NCBI GenBank assembly: GCA_020438595.1
Contig: JAGQUI010000146.1
Location: forward strand, 1 to 6,812
Reading direction: 5' to 3'
DNA length: 6,812 nucleotides
Source: Propionibacteriaceae bacterium
GTDB taxonomy: Bacteria > Actinomycetota > Actinomycetes > Propionibacteriales > Propionibacteriaceae
Positions 1-5,341 of this stretch are shown piece by piece (within the stretch, counting starts at the first letter, position 1; each line of letters opens with the position of its first letter). The translations under genes were made by a program, and so were the position numbers. A model generated the notes under the pieces. The model saw only the letters and a list, made by a program, of their open reading frames with translations. It was not told where the DNA came from and ran no database searches.

Positions 1-1459
1 GGCCGGCGGCGGTCGCACGCCGCACCACCTCCGCGAAGCGCTCCACGGGCCAGAGGTTGGCGGGCTCGCCGTTGCGCAGCCGGCGCCGGGTGCGCTCGCG
101 CGGGGCGCGCTCCTTGCGGTCCTTGTGGTCCTTGTGGTGGTGGCCGTCCTTGTGGTGGCCACCCTTGTTCCGGTCGTCGCGACGCTCCCGCGGCGGGGCG
201 TCGACCAGCCGGCCGCGCGTGCCCTCGGGAATGCCGAGGTCGCTGAACAGGTGCGCCGAGGTCGAGTAGGTCTCGGGAACCTCGGGGAAGTCCAGTTCGA
301 GCGCCCGGTTGATCACCTTCCAGCGGGTCACGTCCGCCCAGTCGACCAGGGTCACGGCGGTGCCCTTCGCGCCCGCCCGGCCGGTGCGGCCGATCCGGTG
401 CACGTAGGTCATCTCCGAGTCCGGGCACTCGTAGTTGATCACGTGGCTGACGTCGGTGATGTCGATGCCGCGCGCGGCCACGTCGGTGGCGACCAGCACG
501 GACACCTTGCCCTCGCGGAACTTCTTCAGGGCCTTCTCACGCGCCACCTGGTTCAGGTCGCCGTGGATCGAGGTGGCTTTGAAACCCCGGTCCTCGAGCT
601 CGTCGGACAGCCGCTGGGCGGCCCGCTTGGTGCGGGTGAAGATCATGGTCCGGGTGCACTCCGGCGCCTGCAGGATGCGTCCGATGATCTCGGGCTTGTC
701 CAGGTCGTGCGCCTGGTAGACGAACTGGGTGGTGTCGGGGACGGTGAGCTGGGCGTCATGGCTCTCGGCGCGCACGTTCACCGGCTGGTTCAGGTGCATC
801 CGGGCCAGCGCGACGACCGCGGCCGGCATGGTCGCGCTGAACAGCAGCGTCTGGCGCGACTTCGGGGTCTTGCCGATCAGGCGCTCCACGTCGGGCAGGA
901 AGCCGAGGTCGAGCATCTCGTCGGCCTCGTCGAGCACCAGGACGCGCACGTGGGAGAGGTCGAGCGAGCGGCGATTCGCCAGGTCGAGCAGGCGCCCGGG
1001 CGTGCCGACGACCACGTCGACGCCGGACGCGAGCGCGTCGAGCTGCGGCTCGTAGCCGACCCCGCCGTAGACGGTGAGGACGCGCGCCTCGCGCACGGTG
1101 GATGCGTCCGCGAGGTCGCGGGCGACCTGCAGGGCGAGCTCACGGGTTGGGCACATCACGAGCGCCTGCGGGGCGCCCGGCACCAGCAGGTCGGCGTACT
1201 CCGGGTCGGTGGGGACGGCGATGCGCTGCAGCAGGCTGACGCCGAACGCCAGCGTCTTGCCGGTGCCCGTGCGGGCCTGGCCGATCATGTCGGTGCCTGC
1301 GACCGCGATCGGGATGGCGAGCGACTGGATCGGGAACGGGTGCACGATGCCCAGCTGCGCCAGGGCCTCGGTGATCTCGGGGATGACGCCCAGGTCGCCG
1401 AAGGTGTGTTCGGGGTCGGCCGCGGGCATGGTCTCGGTGATGGTGTCGGTCAGGGTCAT
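1..1459 (-). CDS. rhlE: DEAD-box ATP-dependent RNA helicase, C-terminus cut by the window edge
   Basis: This is an RNA-remodelling ATPase, probably acting in ribosome assembly or mRNA turnover in the cytoplasm. The reading frame is open for 486 codons and reaches the left edge without a stop. All helicase motifs are present in order: Q motif (F20 to Q45), motif I ARTGTGKT (62-69), Ia PTRELA (104-109), Ib TPGR (153-156), II DEAD (177-180), III SAT (208-210), IV region MIFTRT (272-277), V ATDVAARGID (324-333) and VI HRIGRTGR (354-361). After about residue 420 the protein turns into a charged tail with repeated His-Lys-Asp units, followed by an Arg-rich stretch. The chosen ATG precedes the Q motif by about 19 residues. 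Its Shine-Dalgarno is poor (AAGG only 1 nt away), and ATG at codon 11 is an alternative. The sequence resembles Mycobacterium tuberculosis Rv3211 (annotated rhlE) as I remember it; the exact helicase subfamily is less certain than the DEAD-box assignment. Confidence 0.95.
   Translation of the reverse strand, partial: MTLTDTITETMPAADPEHTFGDLGVIPEITEALAQLGIVHPFPIQSLAIPIAVAGTDMIGQARTGTGKTLAFGVSLLQRIAVPTDPEYADLLVPGAPQALVMCPTRELALQVARDLADASTVREARVLTVYGGVGYEPQLDALASGVDVVVGTPGRLLDLANRRSLDLSHVRVLVLDEADEMLDLGFLPDVERLIGKTPKSRQTLLFSATMPAAVVALARMHLNQPVNVRAESHDAQLTVPDTTQFVYQAHDLDKPEIIGRILQAPECTRTMIFTRTKRAAQRLSDELEDRGFKATSIHGDLNQVAREKALKKFREGKVSVLVATDVAARGIDITDVSHVINYECPDSEMTYVHRIGRTGRAGAKGTAVTLVDWADVTRWKVINRALELDFPEVPETYSTSAHLFSDLGIPEGTRGRLVDAPPRERRDDRNKGGHHKDGHHHKDHKDRKERAPRERTRRRLRNGEPANLWPVERFAEVVRRATAAG
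119..154 (-). repeat. 9-bp repeat encoding His-Lys-Asp units in the helicase tail
   Basis: The plus-strand unit gtccttgtg occurs at 119-127, 128-136 and 146-154, the last two separated by a short gtg/gcc-rich spacer. Read on the minus strand, each unit encodes His-Lys-Asp. This gives a low-complexity stretch of His, Lys, Asp and Gly within the helicase C-terminal tail. The repeat stays in frame, so length changes would leave the frame intact. Basic tails on DEAD-box proteins usually help bind RNA; a metal-binding role for the histidines is only a possibility. Confidence 0.8.
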
Positions 1460-1541
1460 GCCTTATCTGTTGCTGCAGCCGGCTACGGCGCAGACATATC
1501 GGACCGCCGGCGGCGCGCGTTCGGCCGCTCGAGGCAGGCAC

Positions 1542-1556
1542 GCACAACTGATGTGC
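1542..1556. promoter_or_regulatory. Small perfect dyad in the helicase leader
   Basis: GCACA (1542-1546) and TGTGC (1552-1556) form a perfect 5-bp inverted repeat around a 5-nt centre. If the -10 element at 1566-1571 is used, transcription would begin near 1559. The dyad would then sit at about +3 to +17, where it could be an operator or a hairpin at the 5' end of the mRNA. Five base pairs can arise by chance, so the call is weak. Confidence 0.25.
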
Positions 1557-1565
1557 TGCGGGGAC

Positions 1566-1571
1566 AGTCTA
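1566..1571 (-). promoter_or_regulatory. Possible -10 element for the helicase gene
   Basis: The minus strand reads TAGACT, which fits the actinobacterial TANNNT -10 consensus. It stands out as AT-rich in the GC-rich 170-nt gap between the DUF3107 stop and the helicase start. A start about 7 nt downstream, near 1559, would give a leader of roughly 100 nt. I see no convincing -35 box at 16-19 nt spacing. The rest of the gap (1460-1629) holds the dyad at 1542-1556, a 10-bp GC palindrome at 1504-1513, and no gene. Confidence 0.3.
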
Positions 1572-1629
1572 GCGTGCCCGGCCTTCGCGGCCCGCAGCGG
1601 CGTGGCGCGGCCGGATCAGGCGGGGAGGA

Positions 1630-1854
1630 TCAGACGGTGCCGAAGCCGACCGGGCGGGTCTTCTCCTGGCCGAGGTCGATGTAGGCGACCTTGTCGGCCG
1701 GCACGAGCACGCGACGGCCCTTCTCGTCGGTGAGGGCGAGCATGGTGCCGTCGGTGAGCGCCTTGCGCAGGTCGGCCTCGACCTCGGCGCCGGTGGCCTC
1801 GGTCTCCACCGTGAGTTCACGGGCCACGTTCTGAATGCCGATCTTGATCTCCAC
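1630..1854 (-). CDS. DUF3107 family small protein (TB9.4/Rv3208A-like)
   Basis: This 74-residue protein has no signal peptide or membrane segment and is probably cytoplasmic. It begins MEIKIGIQN, continues with an acidic helix-like stretch (residues 18-33), and then has a conserved LALTDEKGRRVLVPADKVAYIDLG core (39-62) and ends with RPVGFG (67-72). This matches the pattern I remember for mycobacterial TB9.4 (Rv3208A, 90 residues), the DUF3107 family, whose function is not established. The start is GTG at 1852-1854, supported by a strong GAGGAGG ribosome-binding site 5 nt upstream. It lies 86 nt beyond the FHA gene and 170 nt before the helicase gene. It may therefore have its own promoter rather than belong to the phosphosignalling cluster. 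Having DUF3107 and a DEAD-box helicase close together also occurs in mycobacteria, which supports both assignments. Confidence 0.9.
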   Translation of the reverse strand: MEIKIGIQNVARELTVETEATGAEVEADLRKALTDGTMLALTDEKGRRVLVPADKVAYIDLGQEKTRPVGFGTV

Positions 1855-1859
1855 CGGTT

Positions 1860-1866
1860 CCTCCTC
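1860..1866 (-). promoter_or_regulatory. Strong Shine-Dalgarno for the DUF3107 gene
   Basis: The minus strand reads GAGGAGG, a near-perfect match to the 16S rRNA 3' end, with 5 nt between it and the GTG codon at 1854. It fixes GTG as the start of the DUF3107 gene and suggests efficient translation. It is the strongest ribosome-binding site in the window. Confidence 0.8.
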
Positions 1867-1881
1867 GTTGGTGCGTGCGCC

Positions 1882-1887
1882 AAGCTA
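1882..1887 (-). promoter_or_regulatory. Possible -10 element for the DUF3107 gene
   Basis: The minus strand reads TAGCTT, which fits the actinobacterial TANNNT pattern. It would place a transcription start near 1875, leaving a leader of about 20 nt that contains the strong ribosome-binding site. No clear -35 box is visible. If real, it separates DUF3107 transcription from the upstream FHA gene. Confidence 0.3.
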
Positions 1888-1902
1888 CCAGCGCGGATCG
1901 TG

Positions 1903-1916
1903 CGGGCGGGTGCCCG
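1903..1916 (-). terminator. Weak GC hairpin after the FHA gene
   Basis: CGGGC (1903-1907) and GCCCG (1912-1916) can pair around a 4-nt loop, between 25 and 38 nt past the FHA stop codon. The stem is only 5 bp and no run of U follows in the transcript, so it is not a standard intrinsic terminator. It could be a weak attenuator or chance pairing in GC-rich DNA. Confidence 0.15.
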
Positions 1917-1940
1917 TACGCCGAGAGCGCAACGGGTGGC

Positions 1941-2873
1941 TCAGTCGGCGAGGGCCTCGGCCTCGTCCTCGGTGGCGCGACGCACGACGATCCGGGTCCA
2001 GGCGCCCACGTAGATGCGCTGGCCCGGGCTCAGCTCCACGCGTCCCTGCGGGATCGGCATGGCGGGCAGCGGGCCCGCGGCGCCGCCGACGAAGGTGCCG
2101 TTCGCGGAGTCGAGGTCCTCGATCCACCAGCGGGTGCCGTCGGTGGTGAGCATGGCGTGGCGCCGGCTGCAACCGGTGTCGAGCTCGCAGTCGACGTCGG
2201 GGAAGATGCCCCGGCTGTGCGAGACGCGCCCGATCAGGTTGCTCTCCTTCACCAGCGGCACGATGTCGGGCAGGCCGGGCGACGGCAGCGGATCCGTCGA
2301 GCCCTGGGCGGCGTACCAGTCCGGGTCGATCCACAGCTCGGCCACCCACTCCACCGCGGAACTCGCCGGGACGGCGGCAGCGACCTCGCCGGCCACGGGG
2401 GCCTCGCCGGCCACGGGGGCCTCGACCGCGACGGCGGGCGACTCGGCGTCGAAGTCGGCCTCCGGGTCGCCCTCGGTGACCACGTCGTGGGTGGCGGCGA
2501 CCTCGTGCGGATGTGGTGCCTCGGCCTCGGCCATCGGGGTGGCCGCAGGCGCAGGATCCTCGGGAACGGGGACGGGGGCGGCCTCCCCGGGAACGGAAGC
2601 AGCTACCTCGGGCGCCGGCAGGCCGGGCCAGGCCACCGGCGGTGCCTCCGGGCTCGCCGGGGGCATGGCGCCCGTCGTGAAGTCGAAGCCGCACGCCTCG
2701 CAGAACAGCGCGTCCGCCACGTTCGGGGTCTGGCAGTGCGGGCACACCACCGGGGTCGGTGCGGCCGCCGCCGGGGCCGGCGGCGCAGCCTCCTGGCCCG
2801 CGGCCACCGGCAGTCCGCAGGTGTCGCAGAAGTCGGTCTGGCTCGTCTCGTGCCCGGCCGGACAGATCGGCAT
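1941..2873 (-). CDS. Zinc-ribbon and FHA domain protein (phosphothreonine reader)
   Basis: This 310-residue cytoplasmic protein probably binds threonine-phosphorylated partners of the upstream kinase. The N-terminus has paired zinc knuckles: C4 with C16/C19, then C44/C47 with C58/C61. The first site replaces the expected fourth cysteine with CPAGH (C4, H8), so its metal set may be Cys3His. Residues about 65-170 are a low-complexity Ala/Pro/Glu linker with a tandem EAPVAG repeat. A conserved-looking segment VAELWIDPDWYAAQ (177-190) leads into a C-terminal FHA domain (about 205-300). The FHA hallmarks are GR (215-216), SRRH (236-239) and NGTF (258-261), the residues that contact the phosphopeptide. 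ATG starts 1 nt after the VWA stop, with AGGGG 5 nt upstream at 2879-2883. Unlike mycobacterial GarA, I see no N-terminal ETTS phosphorylation motif. The FHA call is firm; the partner is inferred. Confidence 0.95.
   Translation of the reverse strand: MPICPAGHETSQTDFCDTCGLPVAAGQEAAPPAPAAAAPTPVVCPHCQTPNVADALFCEACGFDFTTGAMPPASPEAPPVAWPGLPAPEVAASVPGEAAPVPVPEDPAPAATPMAEAEAPHPHEVAATHDVVTEGDPEADFDAESPAVAVEAPVAGEAPVAGEVAAAVPASSAVEWVAELWIDPDWYAAQGSTDPLPSPGLPDIVPLVKESNLIGRVSHSRGIFPDVDCELDTGCSRRHAMLTTDGTRWWIEDLDSANGTFVGGAAGPLPAMPIPQGRVELSPGQRIYVGAWTRIVVRRATEDEAEALAD
2384..2424 (-). repeat. 18-bp perfect tandem duplication in the FHA-protein linker
   Basis: The plus-strand unit cctcgccggccacggggg occurs at 2384-2401 and again, without change, at 2402-2419, followed by the first 5 bases of a third copy. 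It encodes the repeated hexapeptide EAPVAG in the disordered linker between zinc ribbons and FHA domain. Perfect identity at every codon position suggests a recent slippage event; the frame is kept. Confidence 0.9.
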
Positions 2874-2874
2874 G

Positions 2875-4155
2875 TCAGCCCCTGATCCTCGTGGTCTTGG
2901 TCGACGCCGTGTCCAGTGCCATCTCGTCGGCTTTCTCCACGGCCTTCTTCAACCTCACGGTACCCGTACGGGCGTCGGCGATATCGACGACCTTCCGCAG
3001 CTTGGAGGTGGCTTCGGTGTTGCCGGTCTCGGTGGCCAGCTGGACGGCGCGGCCCAGCTTCGTGGTGGCGGTCGCCTCGTCGCCCACGGCCTTCGCGGCG
3101 AGGCCCTCCTGGATCACCTGGGCGAGTTCGGCCTGCCCGGTGTAGTGCGCCACCTCCGGGTTGATCTGGGCGGTCAGGTTCGTGTCGGACGACCACTTCG
3201 CCTTGACCAGTCCCTGGGTGAGCAGGTCGGCACCGACGGCGAGCTGGACGCGCGCGGCGAGCTGCTCCTGGCCGACCGACTTCGCGGCCAGCCGCACCGC
3301 CACGTGGTAGTCGCGCTCCTCGTCCGCCCAGGCGCCGGTCGGGTAGCTCATGGTCAGCTGGTTCACCGGCGTGCCGCGGTGGGTGAGGTCCTCGACGGTC
3401 GGCGAGACCTGCCGGATGAACAGCACCTGCGCGCCCTGCGGGATCCACACGCGCAGGTCGGCGTTGGCCACGCCCCGGGCCATCGACTGGCGCATCAGCT
3501 CGGCGAACACGGCGCTCATCTGGCCGGGATCGCCGATGATGTCGACCGTGCCCAGCATCGCCTGGGCGATCTTGCGGATCTCGGCCACCTTCCAGTCCAC
3601 GCCGACACCGCGCGCGTCCACCTGGAAGTCACCGGCGCAGTTCGCGATCGCCGCATCCAGCTGGGTGGAGGTCTCGTTGTGGTTCTCGCCGTCGGTGAGC
3701 AGGATGACGTGCTTCTGGGCGAGGTTGCCGATGGAGGCGAACAGTGCCTTGCACAGGTTCAGCCAGGTGCCCATCGCCGTGCCGCCCTCGGCCCGGAAGA
3801 AGCTGATCGCGCGCCGGGCCTCGGCCCGTGTCCGTGCGTCCATCCGGACCATTCCCGCGCCGGTCTGCACCATCGGATAGGCGAGGTAGGCCTTGTGGTT
3901 CCCGGCGACGACGGCGAAGTAGGTGCCGTCGAGAATGTTGTCGAGCGCGATCATCGCCGCCTGCTTCGCGGCGTTCATGTTGGCGACGCCCATCGAGCCG
4001 GACGTGTCGACCACCACGATCTCGCCGGCGTCCCCACTGCCCGTCCGCCCGGCCGAGCCGGCGCCGGTGCAGCGGATCGTCACGATCGCGTTGACGTCGG
4101 TGCCGCCGTCGGGCAGGAACTCGTTCTGGTAGACGGCGGAGGTGAACTCAGCCAT
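2875..4155 (-). CDS. VWA domain protein with intact MIDAS
   Basis: This 426-residue protein has no signal peptide or membrane helix, so it is probably a cytoplasmic metal-dependent interaction module. The VWA domain (about 45-225) has a complete MIDAS: D50-T-S-G-S54, T126 in GGTAMG, and D155 in LLTDGE. Residues about 230-340 look like a beta-rich domain that commonly follows VWA domains in this type of protein. Residues about 341-410 look helical, and the protein ends in a Thr/Ser-rich basic tail, LDTASTKTTRIRG (414-426). The ATG overlaps the PP2C stop by 8 nt (ATGGCTGA), and AAGGAG lies 10 nt upstream at 4166-4171. The FHA gene begins 1 nt after its stop. Proteins of this kind occur next to kinases and PP2C phosphatases in TerY-P-type and related clusters. 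The biochemical role is unknown; scaffold or substrate of the kinase are the likeliest options. Confidence 0.93.
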   Translation of the reverse strand: MAEFTSAVYQNEFLPDGGTDVNAIVTIRCTGAGSAGRTGSGDAGEIVVVDTSGSMGVANMNAAKQAAMIALDNILDGTYFAVVAGNHKAYLAYPMVQTGAGMVRMDARTRAEARRAISFFRAEGGTAMGTWLNLCKALFASIGNLAQKHVILLTDGENHNETSTQLDAAIANCAGDFQVDARGVGVDWKVAEIRKIAQAMLGTVDIIGDPGQMSAVFAELMRQSMARGVANADLRVWIPQGAQVLFIRQVSPTVEDLTHRGTPVNQLTMSYPTGAWADEERDYHVAVRLAAKSVGQEQLAARVQLAVGADLLTQGLVKAKWSSDTNLTAQINPEVAHYTGQAELAQVIQEGLAAKAVGDEATATTKLGRAVQLATETGNTEATSKLRKVVDIADARTGTVRLKKAVEKADEMALDTASTKTTRIRG

Positions 4156-5341
4156 GCTCCGGCTGCTCCTTCGGTCGGTCGGTGGGGGCCGCCCCCAGAC
4201 TACCGGGCACCGCAGCAGCCTCCGGGGCGGGGACGCGGGCGAGCGCGACGGTCACGTTGTCGTGCCCGCCGCGGCCGTTCGCCCAGGCGACCAGGTGCTG
4301 CGCCACCGTGAGCGGATCGCCGTCCGCGGGGAACGCGGCAGCCAGCTCGTCGGGGGTCGAGGCGTAGTTCCACAGGCCGTCGGTGCAGACGACGAGCCAG
4401 CCCGGTCCGGCGACCTCGAGGACGCCGGTGCGCGGTGTGGTGTCGACCGAGTCGCGGCCCAGCCACTTCGTGATCGCGTGCCCGCGAGGCAGCGACTCGG
4501 CCTCTTCCCGGGGCATGCCCTCGGCGATGAACGCCTGGGCCATCGAGTCGTCGAGGCTGAGCAGCCGGTTCCCGCCGGCGCCGAGGAAGTAGACGCGCGA
4601 GTCGCCGAGGTTGGCGAAGTGGACGCGGTTCGCGACGACGACCGCCGCGGCGAACGTGGCGGACGCGGCGTTCGTGCTGTCCGGTGCGGTGGTGGCGACC
4701 ACGGCCCGGTTGGCCTCGGTGGTGGCCTCGACCAGCGCCTGCGCCATCGCCGCGTCGGCGCTCGCATCGGCGGACCCGCCCGGGACGCTGCGGGCCGAGA
4801 GCACGTCGCAGGCACGTCCGGCCGCGGCCATCGCGGCCACGTCGGAGTCGACGCTGGTGGACACCCCGTCGCAGACCACCAGCACCGCCCGGTCGCCCTG
4901 CGCCCACAGCGCCATCGCGTCCTCGTTGCGGTGGTGCTGGACGCCGCGGTCGCAGACCCCGGCCACCCACGGGGCCGGCGCCGAGGTGAAGTGGTCGCGC
5001 AGGCTGGGCGCCTTCGCGCCGCAGGTCTGGCAGTACCCGTCCGCGCCGACGCTGCCGCCGCAGGCCGGGCAGGCGACCACCTGGCTGGCCCGGGCGCCCA
5101 GCCGCCGGGTCTGGGCGGAGGGCCCGTCCGGCGATGGCGCCGCCGCGGCCGCGGGCACCGAGGTGGGCAGCAGCGGGCCGCCGCAGGCCTCGCAGTACCA
5201 GGCGGACGGATCCACCGGACGGCCGCAGGTGGGGCAGGTGGGCCGGGGGTGGTTCGGCTCCTCCGGGGCCGGTGCGGCTTCGGCGGGGTTCGGTTCGCGG
5301 GGCAGGCCCTCGTCCATCACGGGCCACTCGGGTGGGGTCAC
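4148..5341 (-). CDS. PP2C-family Ser/Thr phosphatase with two N-terminal zinc ribbons
   Basis: This protein probably dephosphorylates targets of the neighbouring kinase, using two Mn2+ or Mg2+ ions. It has 397 residues. The N-terminal third holds two zinc ribbons: C36/C39 with C50/C53, and C91/C94 with C104/C107, joined by an Ala/Pro linker. The PP2C domain (about 122-372) shows RNEDA (138-142), CDGVS (157-161), GDSRVY (246-251), CTDGLWN (319-325) and GHDNVTV (359-365). The metal-binding aspartates D158, D321 and D361 are all present, so it should be active. I chose GTG at 5339-5341 because it overlaps the kinase stop as GTGA and has GGAG 6 nt upstream. ATG at 5315-5317 (codon 9) is the alternative. 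The frame stays open far upstream within the kinase gene, but that part is a GC-rich shadow. No membrane segment is visible, unlike PstP, so it is probably soluble. Confidence 0.95.
   Translation of the reverse strand: MTPPEWPVMDEGLPREPNPAEAAPAPEEPNHPRPTCPTCGRPVDPSAWYCEACGGPLLPTSVPAAAAAPSPDGPSAQTRRLGARASQVVACPACGGSVGADGYCQTCGAKAPSLRDHFTSAPAPWVAGVCDRGVQHHRNEDAMALWAQGDRAVLVVCDGVSTSVDSDVAAMAAAGRACDVLSARSVPGGSADASADAAMAQALVEATTEANRAVVATTAPDSTNAASATFAAAVVVANRVHFANLGDSRVYFLGAGGNRLLSLDDSMAQAFIAEGMPREEAESLPRGHAITKWLGRDSVDTTPRTGVLEVAGPGWLVVCTDGLWNYASTPDELAAAFPADGDPLTVAQHLVAWANGRGGHDNVTVALARVPAPEAAAVPGSLGAAPTDRPKEQPEHG

Noticed and set aside
1576..1620. Possible terminator after DUF3107 formed by CCGGCC and GGCCGG
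   Set aside because: The arms are 6 bp, self-palindromic and far apart, with no U tract. Such pairings are expected by chance at this G+C content.
125..1684. A 519-codon plus-strand open frame
   Set aside because: It is antisense to the DEAD-box helicase, whose motifs are all present on the minus strand; it also runs across the intergenic region without a plausible ribosome-binding site.
1885..2745. A second long minus-strand frame over the FHA gene
   Set aside because: It is Arg-rich without motifs, while the other minus-strand frame encodes clear zinc knuckles and an FHA domain.
2014..4311. A 765-codon open frame on the plus strand
   Set aside because: It lies antisense to the FHA and VWA genes, has low-complexity Gly/Ala/Arg/His-rich content and no recognisable domain. 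It is a shadow of high-GC codon bias.
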